Source of the DNA: Bombyx mori
Taxonomy: Eukaryota; Arthropoda; Insecta; Lepidoptera; Bombycidae
Direction of reading: 5' to 3'
Assembly (NCBI RefSeq): GCF_030269925.1
Contig: NC_085128.1
Span: 8,124,501 to 8,188,500, forward strand
Length of the DNA: 64,000 bases
Under the pieces are notes generated by a model that searched no databases, was not told the origin of the DNA, and saw only the letters and a program-made list of their open reading frames with translations. This document shows, one piece after another, positions 22,922 to 36,286 of the stretch. Position 1 is the stretch's first letter. The number at the start of each line of letters is the position of its first letter. The translations under genes and the position numbers were made by a program.

Positions 22922-24603
22922 AATAACAACTGACTAAACGAAAAAGTTCGGTGCAGAGGGCAAGGGAAGATCATTACCTTATGCTAACTTAAAAATCGGT
23001 ACCATCATCGATTTTTCACACCTCTAAGTTTGAGATTGCCTACCGGTTGGAATAGTGGAAAAAATTTTCACGACGTTAAGACATCATTTAGAGAAACATA
23101 TAAACATTTAATGCGTATTAAAAAATCATTTAACGATCTTTGTTTTTACGAAATTTGTTCTATGAAGTGGACCGACAATTGTTTTAAAGAATTTTTAATT
23201 GTTTCTTTTTACTGGCGATATTTACTTTACAATTTCCTGAGAATGTTTTTAGTAGATGACGTGTGAAAGTAAACCGCTGTTTTATAATCAAACAGTTTAT
23301 GATAACAATGTAAGTATTATATTCAACCTTGGCCGAGTATGAAACCTGGATCGCATTATTCACACTTCGTTTAATCACGACATGTTTATTTGAAATTTCC
23401 AGTGAAAAATAAAAAAGCCTTGAAAACGTTTTAGAATCTTATTAGTTAAATTTCAAATTATTATAAAAATGTTTAAATAATAACAATCACACACAACACG
23501 CAACAAAATCCGAATCTAAGTTGTATATTTTTAAAATTACGTTATGTATATACGTACGTTAAAAACTGAGAAACAAATACATATAAATTTAAAGAAGCTT
23601 AATGATCTCAATTCGCCGACACTCAAAGACATCTAAGATTTACGGACAGACTTTTTACACTACTCACAATTTTTACATAGACATCAGCATAGGCTATCAT
23701 TACCGTAATTACGTGATGTAAGCTATACCTTTGCTTATAATCAGTTTTAGATCTACCGGCAAATTTATTATACTATAAAGTTACTTTTATAGATTTTAAT
23801 ATGTCTATTATTTTGCTCTTTTTATTGGTACTTTTTTAGTAAGCAGCGAAATACGTGAAATCAAAGTAATGTCGTGTTTTCTACTATAGTGTACAATTTC
23901 TTTTTTTTTACTTTTATTTTGTATTTTTTACGCATACGTCTGCGTCCGTGACAAAGAGCAGGGCAAAACCCAACGGAGAAAATTGATTAACGAAGTGTGC
24001 GTACGTCAACAGAATATAAACTACACTTGTCTTTGACACGGCTCCAAAAAAACGATTTTTTCGTTCGCATCCCAATGAACTTGCTGTTCCGGAACATGAT
24101 CATTCAATCATTTTTGTTGACCAGGATAGGCGCAATACCTGCCTCAATATCAGTAACAAATAGCTTTTGACAAATATATAGCTGTATACAGGAATTTTAC
24201 TTGCATATATAGGTATTAAAGAACAAAATTGCACGACAAGCGACCTATCCTCGTGTTATAATAAAATCATTACGCTCTTCTTAATATACACCATAAAAGT
24301 ACGTAATTCCGTCACAGCTGTTTTTACTTTTTCATCGGTCCCGAAGAATGTGTGAGTCACGAATTACGTATATATACACATTCAAACTGAACGCGGATTC
24401 ATTAATGAATGGTAGTTGCCGTTTTAACCACGAAAAATGCTCATCATTAATCCGGCCGATGTTTATTTATACAGTTGCACTCATATTATCGGTTGGTATG
24501 ACGCCTTACTCAAAATCGTCATTGGTCACGTTTATTTCAGGACACACGAATATTGCCAAACGTTTATAGATGTTCCGCAGCACGTACATAGCTATAGCAT
24601 ATT
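22922..24603. other. Unassigned AT-rich DNA
   Basis: No gene recognised. Open frames at 23030-23266 and 24348-24569 lack family features. Confidence 0.3.
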
Positions 24604-24848
24604 TACTGGTGGTAGGACCTCTTGTGAGTCCGCGCGGGTAGGTACCGCCGCCCTGCCTATTTCTGCCGTGAAGCAATAATGCGTTTCGGTCTGAAGGGTG
24701 GGGCAGCCGTTGTAACTATGCTGAGACCTTAGAACTTATGTCTCAAGGTGGGTGGCGAATTTACGTTGTAGATCTCTACGGGCTCCAGTAACCACTTAAC
24801 ACTAGGTGGGCTGTGAGCTCGTCCACCCATCTAAGCAATAAAAAAAAT
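24604..24848 (+). repeat. Bm1 SINE, 5'-truncated
   Basis: Starts at ACTGGTGGTAGGACCTC and ends GTCCACCCATCTAAGCAATA plus an A-tail, with few changes from other copies. Confidence 0.9.
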
Positions 24849-25338
24849 TAATAGATGAACGAGCGACGGAATATCTCATGAGAAAGGTCGAAGGTTTAAA
24901 ACTTGTCTTTACTTTCTTCCACAGTCGTAATAATCGTATGGCATCATAAGGTAATAAAAAAGGGTGCATTATATACAGTGACTGCTGCAAGTGTCTCATT
25001 GTTACACTTATTAAACTTTATAGCGCCAAATTTGGGACAGTACATCAACAAAATGCATTTAGGGCAGCCGCTTCTTCTTCAAGACATTACGGTTTTAAGC
25101 GAAATGCGTTTGATATAAAATATATAAATATGAAATGCGTTTAATATACATACATTTCTCCTTGTGTTCGCTTGCTTATCTACAATTTAAATAGTGACAA
25201 ACTACTAACATAGGTATTTATGCGTGTTTATATTAAACGAGATAACGAATGGTATTCCTGTTTGCAATGTATCATGATGCTGCATACCAGAGCATGAATA
25301 TATTCTTCGATAATTATAAATCGAGGTTACCTACTACA
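24849..25338. other. Unassigned AT-rich DNA
   Basis: Nothing recognised between two Bm1 copies of opposite orientation. Confidence 0.3.
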
Positions 25339-25489
25339 TTTTTTTTTTTTTTTTTTTATTGCTTAGATGCGTGGACGAGCTCACAGCCCACCTGGTCTTA
25401 AGTGTTTACTGGAGCCCATAGACATCTACAACGTAAATGCGCCACACACCTTGAGATATAGTTCTAAGGTCTCAGTATTGTCACAACGG
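25339..25489 (-). repeat. Bm1 SINE, 3' part
   Basis: T-run of about 19, then TTGCTTAGATGCGTGGACGA and Bm1 body to GTCACAACGG. Confidence 0.85.
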
Positions 25490-26231
25490 AATTAAAAATG
25501 TATTGTTGATAAGCTTTTCTTGTGTGCGTTTACAAAATCAGAAGTCTAAGGCTACCATAGTTTACGGAAGTTTTATTTTAAAAGATTAGCATTAAATAAT
25601 TTATGAAAACACGCTATAATGTTGTTGTCGCTAAAAAAATTATAGTATAGAAATTGTTACGTGGAAATATTGCATATAAACAAATAATTATTTATATGCA
25701 AATATAGCGAATCCTAAAATTGTCGCGCACCGATTGGACAACCTTCCATGTGGGTTACTTAATTCAGAATCGGGTCATTCGAATGTCGCGGTCATTAATG
25801 TATCAAATGAGAACCATATTAAACTGTTTTATAAAAGTCAACGAACGTATGTACGTATATTGAATATTTATTTATGTATGTAGGCACGTATGTATTAGCA
25901 TAGTTTTGAATTGGTTGCAGCTGTATTTTATTTGAATAGCCGCTGGTGAACTATATTTTTTTTACCCTATTATAATAACAGAGTGCTAGAATATTTTATT
26001 CGAAAAAAAAAACTAAAAAAATTATTTGTAAATGTTTTTCAAGGCCTTCTGAAATTACATTTTGAATGCTACTCAAAGAAACCACATGTTGAACTGAATT
26101 TAAAATCTTTTGTAAAGTCCTTGCGTTTCATTGCCCTGAATTCGAGTTGATTACGACACAAAAGCAAGTGCCGCTTTATTTTAAAAACCGATTTCATTGA
26201 CGGTTCCATTAAGCTTTTTTTGGCTCTGAGG
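25490..26231. other. Unassigned AT-rich DNA
   Basis: Nothing recognised. Confidence 0.3.
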
Positions 26232-26376
26232 TTTTTTTATTTATTGCCTAGATGGGTGGACGAGCTCACAGCTCACCTGGTGTTAAGTGGTTACTGGAGC
26301 CCATAGATATCTACAACGTAAATGCGCCACCCACCTTGAGATATAAGTTCTAAGATCTCAGTATAGTTACAACGGC
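26232..26376 (-). repeat. Bm1 SINE, 3' part
   Basis: TTATTGCCTAGATGGGTGGA through GTTACAACGG. The truncation point is close to that of the copy at 25339-25489. Confidence 0.85.
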
Positions 26377-27195
26377 TTAAACAGTTTAAAACATTGTCTT
26401 GTGCGAACTGTATTACAAACTATTACTTTTAAGGTGAGTCGAAAATAAATGTTCATTAACATTTACCTTGGTGATTTGAAGTCGTTTACCGACTTTTTGC
26501 AATCCATGTCGTCCATGTCAAACTAATATTATAATAATACTCAGAATATGGATATAATCGTTCTTCTGTTTAAAAAAATATATGAAACAGATTTTTTAAA
26601 GGTACACTTGCTAATCCATATAGTGAAGTTATGGTAATCGAATTTCGTAGGCAAACGCTGGCTTTATTCACTAAGCTAAATTGAAAACGAATTGAAAAAC
26701 ATTAAATTAAGCACTGAATCGTTATTGTTTCACTTGTTGTTTTAATGTTTGAGCAATATTCACGCGAAAACAACAATAAGCATTTAGGTATCTCTTCGAA
26801 ACGCCTTTCTCTGAGGAAATTGATACAACCGTGCTGTTGCAGTACTTATGGCATCAGTGTTTATTCAACATTTTCAATATTAGAAATGCTTTGTAGTCTT
26901 AGAATGTCGAGTTACCGTTACACGGCGGGGCGCCAATATATTGACTGACTACGTATCGTGATCACTATAGTTTAATGTATATCATAAAGTAATCTCTCGG
27001 TTCTATCGACGTTCGTGAACCTTCAATGTTTTATTACAATAAAAATTACATGTTAAGAGAAGTGTAGAGCGAGCATCCGCCTTCATATCTCGCGATTATT
27101 TATTATATTATATACACATATACAACATGAATATAGTTTATAATTATTTTGGAAATCTCTTACTGTTCTTAAATGAAAGGAAGAGCTGATTAACT
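26377..27195. other. Unassigned AT-rich DNA
   Basis: No gene recognised. A 67-codon frame at 26745 has no family features. Confidence 0.3.
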
Positions 27196-27540
27196 AACTC
27201 GGTGGCACAGTAGCTCACGCCTGACTGCAGGGCCGAGGGTCGTGGGTACGATTCGCCCATCGGGCATAATATGTATAATGAACAATTATGTTTACTTTTT
27301 ATCTGGATATTAAATACCTATGGATATTGTGTGTATATCTTTAATTTTAAAACTATGTATTTAAGTCTTTGGTTTTCTTAGTGAAGGGAATGCTAGATGG
27401 AGACCAGATGATCTTGTGTGATTTTTCCCTGATAGTCTATTTATTATCCAAAGTACAGATTTGTCAAACATCGGCAACTCTAGGCGTAGATAATATTCCA
27501 AGGGGTTAGCGTGAGATGCCCGATGTACTCGTAGTAATTA
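27196..27540 (+). repeat. tRNA-derived SINE-like repeat (not Bm1)
   Basis: The head GGTGGCACAGTAGCTCACGC and GGTACGATTCG resemble pol III A and B boxes. An AT-rich body follows, ending near GAGATGCCCGATGTACTCGT. It is not a functional tRNA: no cloverleaf or anticodon arm could be made out. The 3' boundary is approximate. Confidence 0.45.
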
Positions 27541-27651
27541 TATCTGCTTCAATCAAAGAACCACATCAGGCGATAAAAACGTACCAACATTCAAAAAATT
27601 ATAAACTTTTAAAATCACTTGTGGTATGATATAAGCGTGTACAAATCGGTA

Positions 27652-27842
27652 CCTTTTTTCCTACTTATTCGCTGGTAGTCTAGGGGGCTATTCCAACTTT
27701 GCCCGGATGGGTTACGGTAGGTGACCTCACGGGCTCAACCTGAAAGAATTTGCTAGCTAGTGCTAGTGCTCTAGAAAGAGTAGTACTTCGCAGAACCTAC
27801 CACCGGATCGGAATCTCGACCCACTGAGAAGATCCGGCAATC
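27652..27842 (-). mobile_element. Family A retrotransposon 3' end, degenerate
   Basis: CTTCGCAGAACCTACCACCG, GACCCACTGAGAAGATCCGG and a GGTGACCTCACGGGCTCAAC block identify the family A tail in reverse. Confidence 0.75.
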
Positions 27843-29782
27843 GGTACCGCCTACCAGATCAATACTATCGCGAAATAATTCTGCATTCATTCGGAAGGTA
27901 AGATTTCCATTACATTCCATTGCGTCTTGTGTTTTTATGTCACGAAACAGTCGTACGTTGCGGCTTGATGGATAAATCACTCATTATACACTACAATTGA
28001 GACTTCGACCTCAAGCCTCAAGGCGGGTGGAATTCACATTTTAAATGTCTATTGGCACCGATACGAGCTCGTTCATCTGAAGAAGAAAGAATCAAAGAAC
28101 TGTCATCATTTCCTCCTTTGTAACTGTATATCAAGTAGTTTAAATTGTAATCAATAATTTTAGAGCTCAACTGTAAGTTGAGAGTGCAAATCACTTTTGA
28201 CCATGCGCTGTCTTAAATTTAGAATATGGCTAAAACTCTTATTCAGTTTCGGGTTGCGGGTAACGAACCTAAAAAGTATCCAAGAGCCTATTTACGGAAC
28301 ATACAAGATGTGATAATGCAAAAAGGAACCAGAGATCTGAACCAACAATAATTATTGTAAAAAGAAACCGCATACCTACAAACTACTTCCGCCTAACGTG
28401 GATACACGCCTACGCTCTAAATTCGTTGTAAACAAAATTATTTAAATCATTTCCTACTCAAAATAAGATTCTACAAAACTTAACATAACGTTTTTTACAA
28501 TGATTCCAAATAAAACGACTATGTAAATCATAGCTTTGTTTTTAAAAATATACAGAAAATTTTGTATGCAAAACCTTGTTGACATTGTGATAATGATATA
28601 AAAATGCGAAAATATTATTATAACATACAGGAAAACGAATGAATAATCTGGCATTCGATTGTACACACAGTAATTTTTAAGAGTGATTGTAATACTCTTT
28701 TCTCCGTCGAATTTTCTGCAGGAAAAACCCAAACGGATATGAATGGCTAAAATTAGTTACATTCTCGTTTTCTGGCGACATCTGGATACATCCGCGGGTG
28801 GTATATGTGTTAACCAAACGCGATCTTTCCTTTTGTTTGAGCGAGTAATAACATTCTTCACATTCTTTTTAAATATTATAAGGTAACCTCATACAATAGA
28901 AAATCAATTCCCAAATTCTATGACGGGCTTGTAAAAAATTCTCCAATGACCAAAAAAAAGCAAACACGGCTCATGAAATAAACAATTTATATTTAATTTC
29001 AAAAAGGTTCGAAAATGACTTTTACAACACAGCTCACGTCCAGGATTTCACAGACATAATGCCGACTTACGTGGGCGGTCACAAACGTAATATCTACAGA
29101 TGAGTACGAGATATGACCTGGATGTAAAAGGAATACCTGTTTATTATCGTAACGCCATTATGACCCTTGTATTAAGTTAAACATAATGTTAGCAGAAAGA
29201 ACATATTCAATGCTGTTAAATTACAAAATGATATTAAGACAAGTATAGGAATTATTCGTCGGCCTTCGCTAGCCGTGGAAATAATTAAAACTACTTTTAA
29301 ATTACTCATTATATCGACGAGTCGCTGAATCTGAAGAAAATACTATACTTGGCTTAATATTTAGACAAATAATTAGGTAACTAATATAGTAATGAATATT
29401 TATGCAGCAATATTATTTTAATGAAACGCTTATTGTACTCAATAATATTAATAATATAAGGATTTCGAGATTCAGATAAATTAACAATTTAACATGAATG
29501 TACATTTTGAAACTGAACAACGATTAAAATAACACGATCACTCGGGAAATAACATGAAGAAATACCAAACCAAATATGTATATGTACGTGAAACGCTCGT
29601 CTAGCAATCTAATCAGCGTACTGAATTACAAATGTACACGTAATGTACCCATTTACGAACAAAATATGGACTTGAAGAGAATATACGCGTTTTTAATATG
29701 CAGCAATAATCGAGGCCCATTGCTCTATATATGTAATTTTTTACTGAATTTACGAAAGATAGTATTTTATATCCATTTCAAT
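27843..29782. other. Unassigned AT-rich DNA
   Basis: A worn Bm1-like stretch (CTCAAGGCGGGTGGAATTCA) is at 28015-28080. Otherwise no gene or repeat was recognised. Confidence 0.35.
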
Positions 29783-29925
29783 GTACGAGCTCACGGTCCG
29801 TTTGATGTTAAGTGGTTACCGGGGTTACCTTAGTAAGTGAGACAAAGTCTTAGTTTTATATGACGGCTACCCCACTCTTCAAATCGGAACACATTACTGG
29901 TTCGCGGTAAACTCTCGCAGTAATA
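29783..29925 (-). repeat. Degenerate Bm1 SINE fragment
   Basis: CGAGCTCACGGTCCGTTTGA, TGTTAAGTGGTTACCGG and GGCTACCCCACTCTTCAAAT follow the order of the Bm1 reverse strand with many changes. Confidence 0.6.
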
Positions 29926-30011
29926 AAATTCTACTCATGACCAACGTCGAACTTAATTTTTGTGTTATATTTCTGAATAGTAACATAAATTAGTAGTTAG
30001 CTAACTCTGAA

Positions 30012-30454
30012 GTCGTTGTGGCCTAAAGGATAAGACGTCCGGTGCATTCGTATATAGCGATGCAACGGTGTTCGAATCCCGCAGGCGGGTACCAATTTTT
30101 CTAATAAAATACTTTGGTATTTAACAAATGTTCACGAGTGACTTCCACGGTGAAGGAATAACATCGTGTAATAAAAATCAAATCCGCAAAATTATAATTT
30201 GCGTAATTACTGGTGGTAGAACCTCTTGTGAGTCCGCACGGGTAGGTACCACTACCCTGCCTATTTCTGCCGTGAAGCAGTAATGCGTTTCGGTTTGAAG
30301 GGTGGGGCAGCCGTTGTAACTATACTTGAGACCTTAGAATTTATATCTCAATGTGGGTGGCGCATTTACGTTGTAAGATGTCTATGGGCTCCAGTAACCA
30401 CTTAACACCAGGTGGACTGTAAGCTCATCCACCTATGTAAGCAATAAAAAAAAA
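30012..30454 (+). repeat. Bm1 SINE, full length
   Basis: The best copy in the window. It has the tRNA-like head GTCGTTGTGGCCTAAAGGAT (A-box region), the B box GTTCGAATCCCG near 30070, the constant region GGTGGTAGAACCTCTTGTGA, and the 3' end TAAGCAATAAAAAAAAA. It is a non-coding pol III-type retroposon that depends on a LINE for mobility. Confidence 0.93.
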
Positions 30455-30948
30455 CAGTTTCAGAGCTTTGTTTTCTTTTGAGATTATTTTGCCTTCAACG
30501 TTTTTGTCCTAATAATTCTGTTTTTATTTACTATTAGTCGGCGTCGCTTCCATATTTGCACATCGCTTTGATAGATAACAAAAACGTTTTGTTATCATCA
30601 CCTGCTTGCTTTCTGCGGAAACATTGTTTTCATTCGAGCGAATGTAATTAGAGCTATGCGGTTGCTGTGGCTCAATCAACCTACACCCGGGATCAACGAG
30701 CGCTCGGTTATTCAACACATTATTATTGCAATATACATATATATACAACAACATATACAACACATTCGAAACATGCTTATAGCGGTAACTATATCTGAGA
30801 CTAGAAAACATTTGGCTAAAACCTGAATACGCGCTTACGACATTTCCAAGATAAGCTATACACAAGTTCTGGACAAGAGCATTGATCTGTCGAGCTACAT
30901 CATCCGCTCACTGGAAGATCGGCTCTTAGTCGTTATCCCCAAATAGAG

Positions 30949-31192
30949 ACTGGTGGTAGGACCTCTAGTGAGTCCGCACGGATAGGTACCACCACCCTGC
31001 CTATTTCTGCCGTGAAGCAGTAACGTGTTTCGGTTTGAAGGGTGGGGCAGCCGTTGTACTATACTGAGACCTTAAAACTCATGTCTCAAGGTGGGTGGCG
31101 GCATTTATGTTGTGGATGTCTATGGGCTCCGGTAACCACATAACACCAGGTGGACTATGAGCTCGTCCATCCACCCATGCAACAAAAAAAAA
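30949..31192 (+). repeat. Bm1 SINE, 5'-truncated
   Basis: ACTGGTGGTAGGACCTCTAG to ATCCACCCATGCAACAAAAA; same start point as the copy at 24604. Confidence 0.9.
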
Positions 31193-31819
31193 CATATTAA
31201 GATAAGTCTACAAATTTTCAACGGTGCCTAATTTTACTTCAATTCAATGGGTTTCTTTATGATCATGAACTCAATAACAGACCAGGGCCCGCAAGCTTGA
31301 ATTAAGATAACAGTTTTATTGGCTTCTAACTCGATTCGTGAAATCTATTTCAGTTATCTTGGTCACTTAATGGTTTTTTTTTTATTTTATTAAAACGGTG
31401 CTTTTCCCGTAGCTTGCAACATTCATAGACACGATCAAAATGGCTTGCTGTCGAGCGAGCTATGAACTTGGCCCGAGTGCTCTTCGACATCGGGTTAACG
31501 AGATGAAGTCTCGATATTGCGCCGCGGAACTCTCTACTTACACGATACAACGATACAATTAATAATCTTATACCTTTAAACGAGCAATTCTTGTATAAAT
31601 ATATATATATAAACGTTGTTTTGCCATATATAAGATTTCTAGGGAATTTCTAGTGTAGAAAAAAAAGTAACTTATTGTAAGTGTGTAAGGATGTGGTAAA
31701 TGAGTGAAAGAGGTATGTAGTGCTGTGAACGATGAGGGAATATATAATAAAAATAACAAAACCTCATTGAACCACATAATACCTCAGTTTAACAAAAACA
31801 AAGTCCAAATAAAAAAAAA
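31193..31819. other. Unassigned AT-rich DNA
   Basis: No gene recognised. Two - frames here (31350-31550, 31568-31777) have no family features. Confidence 0.3.
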
Positions 31820-31984
31820 ATGTTAGGGGTGGACATCCCTAATCACTTAGGGGTATGAAAAATAGATAGTAGCCGATTCTCAGGCTTACTGAATATGAAA
31901 AAAAAAATTCATGAGAATCGGTCAAGCAGTTTCGGAGGAGTATGGGAACGAACATTGTGACACGAGAATTTTATATATTAGATA
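31820..31984 (+). mobile_element. RTE-like non-LTR retrotransposon 3' tail
   Basis: GGGGTGGACATCCCTAATCA, GAGAATCGGTCAAGCAGTTT, GGAGGAGTATGGGAACGAAC and GACACGAGAATTTTATATAT make up a tail that is common in moth genomes. The RTE assignment is from memory of the family and is not certain. Confidence 0.5.
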
Positions 31985-31991
31985 TATATAG

Positions 31992-32269
31992 TCTCGGAAA
32001 CGGCTCCAACGATTTTCATAAAATTTAGTTTACAGAGAATTTCGGGGGCGATAAATCGATCTAGCTACGATTTATTTTCAGAAAATGTTGTTTTTTTTCG
32101 TGTTTTCAATAATCAACTTTATCGATAATCAACTTTATGACTCTTCCCGACCGGCATCTATTGGCGAATAATAATACTATTTTTCTTAATTGAGAGCAAA
32201 AAACTGCTTTAAAGGCACAACAAGATGGCGTTATAAAAAAAAACCGAGTAAAGCTCGGTCATCATCTAG
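31992..32269 (+). mobile_element. Non-autonomous Helitron with perfect 3' hairpin
   Basis: Starts TCTCGGAAACGGCTCCAACG and ends CATCATCTAG|T. The hairpin ACCGAG (32243-32248) / CTCGGT (32254-32259) ends 10 nt before the terminus, the canonical Helitron 3' structure. The same family is at 10333-10709 in reverse. No Rep/helicase is encoded. Confidence 0.75.
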
Positions 32270-33077
32270 TAGATTGCAATAAGTACAAGTACCCCGCGCC
32301 GCACACGTGTATACAAGCGCTCGTCTATTTCGCTACATGTGTGTTACTACTGTTTATGTTCCGAGGAATTGATATTTATGACAAGCGCAGCTGCAACTTG
32401 GTTTAGTTCGAATTAATGTAATAGAAACTGAATTCGAAATCAGCGATAATTTTCCTTTAGGTATTATTACGTACAAGTGATTTGAAGTATGCTATTGAAA
32501 AATAACTGGCTTATTGCACATACATATGTACTTCACAATTTTAAATTAACACATAAATCAAAAATATAATTTGATGTTTAGTTGAATGAAATATTACATA
32601 TACGTCTTCATAATTCACTGTTAGGTTTATTGTTACTGACATTAACCGCTAAGGGTTTGTGATAAATTCCAAGAGAAAGGTCAATACCAGAGATCAGAGT
32701 TGAGTACAGAGGCCAGTTGGTATATTATAACTTCTATTTCTTGATCAAGCGATTGTTGGTAAGAAAGAATTTTTTTTTATCTGAAGGCTTCACTTTCTTT
32801 TTAATTACTAATAATTTATGTGAAAATTCGAATTCAAATATAATATCTATAAATATATTATATATATTTTGAATAAATATAGCACTAAAGTACAGCCTCA
32901 ATATGAATTCACACTGTCATAATTTTATTATGTATACATTTAAAACGCAAGGTGTTCAAAGTTCAGGGCAGTGTAGTGTTCGTTTTGCTGTTAACGCAAA
33001 ATATATGAATTATGAGTTATTGTGATGTCTGATGATCTTACATTTATTATAGATATTATGGTGGTTATATTTATTTA
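32270..33077. other. Unassigned AT-rich DNA
   Basis: Nothing recognised. Confidence 0.3.
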
Positions 33078-33318
33078 TTGGTGGTAGGACTTCTTGTGAG
33101 TCCACGCGGGTAGGTACCACCACCCTGCCTATTTCTGCCGTGAAGCAGTAATGTATTTCGGTTTGAAGGGTGGGGCAGCCGTTGTAACTATACTTGAGAC
33201 CTTAGAACTTATAACTCAAGGTGGGAGGCGCATTTACATTGTAGATGCCTATGAGCTCCATTAACCACTTAACCAGGTGGGCTGCGAGCTCGTCCACTAA
33301 TCTAAGCAATAAAAAAAA
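33078..33318 (+). repeat. Bm1 SINE, 5'-truncated
   Basis: TTGGTGGTAGGACTTCTTGT to GTCCACTAATCTAAGCAATA plus A-tail. Confidence 0.9.
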
Positions 33319-33654
33319 TGGGAAATAAAATCTCGAACAGAGTACTTCTTAAATTCAATGAAAGAAAAAACAAAAATGTACTTAGTATTATTGTAACTAC
33401 GTCGAAATATATGAAATACAGTCATAGCAAACGATAACGTTGGTCGCGCCTAGCCAACCAATTCACTGACACTGGCCATTATGCAATAAAATCATTTGAA
33501 TTAATCAATAGAGAAGACTGGGCCCTGCCAGTGTGGCCAGCTAACGACACATTTCCTTCGAGTACTGCCGAACCGTTCTGATATCGCACCCCGACCTCGT
33601 AATAATTGGTCAATACATCTAAAGAAACAGTTTTTTTTTTCTATAAAATATCCT

Positions 33655-33905
33655 AAATATTTATTAACTTGAATTTCAAATTAAAATAAAGGTAATGAGT
33701 GTAATGAATCGAATCCCGCCAAGGGAAGATATTTGTATGATAAATATAAATGTCTTTTCCAGGGTTATGGATGTATATTAAATATATGTATGTGTATAAT
33801 AAAAATCTTACATTTATATCCGTTACTGGTACCTGTAACACAAGTTCTTTACGAACTTATCACGGGACCAGTTAACGTGGCGTGGTTGTTAGTAAATATT
33901 ATTTA
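33655..33905. repeat. Moth interspersed repeat (GTACCTGTAACACAAG type)
   Basis: A GAATCGAATCCCGCCAAGGG start, an AT-rich centre with TGTATGTGTATAATA, then TGGTACCTGTAACACAAGTT and TATCACGGGACCAG match the layout of a repeat seen widely in Lepidoptera. Class not assigned. The - frame across it is not a gene. Confidence 0.45.
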
Positions 33906-35779
33906 ATATTGTAAAAGAAAGTTATTGTAAAAGAACAGTTAATAAATCTTCTAAGTTCACCTTTGACTTAACAGCTAATCACTAGCTAAACTTAGGTACG
34001 TGAATATTAAGCAAGATTTCAAACATTATTTTTAAAAATTAAATATATTTTTAAAATATGCAACTATAGTAGAGTTCAATAAAGCTAGTGTGAAATATTG
34101 AAGCGAAATTTGATTTTTCTTTTTTTTAATAACTACAGAAGAAGGTTGTTAAAGATATTTAAATAAATTTAACAGCTGTGTAAGATAAACTTAATTCTCC
34201 TGACTGAATGATTGATTCATGAACGAAACGTCTAAAGCGCCGGAACTTTGGAATGTAGTACTTTGTGCCTGGACATATCACTTCTAAAGAAGAACAACAA
34301 GAGATGTATGGAAAACTTTCATTTTAGTAAGAAATTACAGATACCTACTTGTCTCTATAATTTTTAGAAGTGAATATAGAAGCTTTTTTTTTGCTTGTGA
34401 TAAGTTAGTAGTGAATTAGGGATTGAAGGTTTCTATGGGAAAGTAGTTTTTTGAAGCCGGAGAAATGAAATTACATTTAAACAAAAGTTGAGAAAAAAAG
34501 TATTATAAAAATAATTCACATACATTTAATCACTATAATTTTGTCACAAACTAAATAACGTTAAATAAGGCATAGGGATTACTGTCCTTCGTAACTAATA
34601 AAAGATTATGCTATTCTTTAACGTGCTTCCATTATTAATGTTATCGGGAAAATATTTCAGACACGTTACCAGAAACATCTCGATCGATCGCTACGAATGC
34701 CAAACAATTACGAAGTGCGGGTCGTAATGTTTTAACTATTCGATTCCTGGCGTTACAATCGAGTCAGACAAGGCTGAAAATAAATTTAAGCTAGTAAGGT
34801 GTTCATTAAAAATCATACGCAATTCATTTATTTACTCCTACCGTAACCGTCGTCGCAAGAATGCAAACCAAAGGCCAACAATGTTTACAAATGGTATCAC
34901 GTTTGCTACACACGGTTTTATTTACATAGTTACATTTGGACAAATACGTTTAACGCATTCATAAAATATGCATTGTTTTTTTGATCAATGAAGTGCTATG
35001 ACCGTATCTGGAATTTTAATTTATTCAGAATTCATTTAGAATCGTTTTTTTTTCTTTCTACGATGTCTGTCTGTAAATCTGATTTTTTGGCCGAAATTTC
35101 CCAATATAAATGCAATATTCAAAACGTTTTATGATTCACGACGTTTAGTGCGTGAAACTGTGCCAAATCTCGATTGCATTCCTACAGTCATGTAGGTAAT
35201 TAGAAATAACGCGTTGCATTCATAGGCATGTGTGTCAGAATATGACGCGTATTCCTAAAAGTAAACATTACTTTCATTTGTGCAACAGCTTCGACTTACG
35301 AGTATGACCTGTATTAGAAACTGGTAGGTACCTAAATAATGCAACATGCAACGCTTTTTACGACGCCTACGAAATGTGTCACGAAATTTACATTATCAAA
35401 GTAGATCTAACGAGCCATGTCAACAAACAAGGAAATCGTTTGCCTTCTGTTTACAACTGAATCGGTAAGTCATCAAAATTGGATCCTGTTTTGATTACAC
35501 AATCGTAACATGTTTACATGACGCCGACAATTGCCCAGCAGCGAACATGAATATTTTTTACCGGTTACATTCTCTTATACATCGAAATATAATTATCGTA
35601 CTTAAGGACAGGTTAATAATATAAACATTGCACCTGAACTCGTAGATTGCCAACGATTCAGCAGTTGAGGGTCGTTTCGACTTCTATAAAGACGCACACG
35701 CACTACTACGAATACACAAGATTTAATATTGTTCGTTTGGAAAAATCGTTGAAGAAAATTGTCTATTTGAAAATTTATT
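33906..35779. other. Unassigned AT-rich DNA
   Basis: No gene or named repeat recognised. Confidence 0.3.
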
Positions 35780-36070
35780 ATGTTCGATAAATCGTATATG
35801 CTCTCGCGCAACGTCGGCTCAATGTTTTCGGAGACACGCGTTCCCCGTAGCGAACAATCGGAAACTGAGCGTTTCGTTCGGTTGGTCGAACCAGTTATTA
35901 TGCGCCCACTGCCACTGCCATCAATAACTCCACCAGCACGTGGGTCTGCCTGTACAACGAACGGCTCGTGATAATATCCCGCACGCGGTAAACCGAATAC
36001 CGACGATCGGTTTCTCCCGTGACATCATCACGTCGAACCGTTGGTGTCTTCATCCAAGATTAACGCAATA
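35780..36070. other. CpG-rich unassigned island
   Basis: About 290 bp stands out in CG content from AT-rich flanks and does not match any repeat family seen in the window. It contains GTGACATCATCACGTCG (CRE/ATF-like) near 36018. A 63-codon + frame crosses it but shows no family features. It could be a promoter, an enhancer or an unrecognised exon. Confidence 0.35.
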
Positions 36071-36286
36071 ACAATTGATGAGTTCTCGACAAACGTTTCT
36101 GCATCAAATGTTTTTGCAGACGGACTAAAAATAACTTTTTACGCGTTTAGTTTTATTTTGTTTGTTTGTTAAATAACAGCAAGTAAAATTATTGTAAGCA
36201 GAGTTTTACTGACATATTTTTATTTCAAATCGAATTTTTACACTATTGTTGTCAAATTGATCATAACATTCCAAACTTAACCTTTT

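Noticed and set aside
30012..30100. Possible tRNA gene (A- and B-box-like sequence)
   Set aside because: It is the tRNA-derived head of Bm1, followed by the SINE body; no intact cloverleaf is expected.
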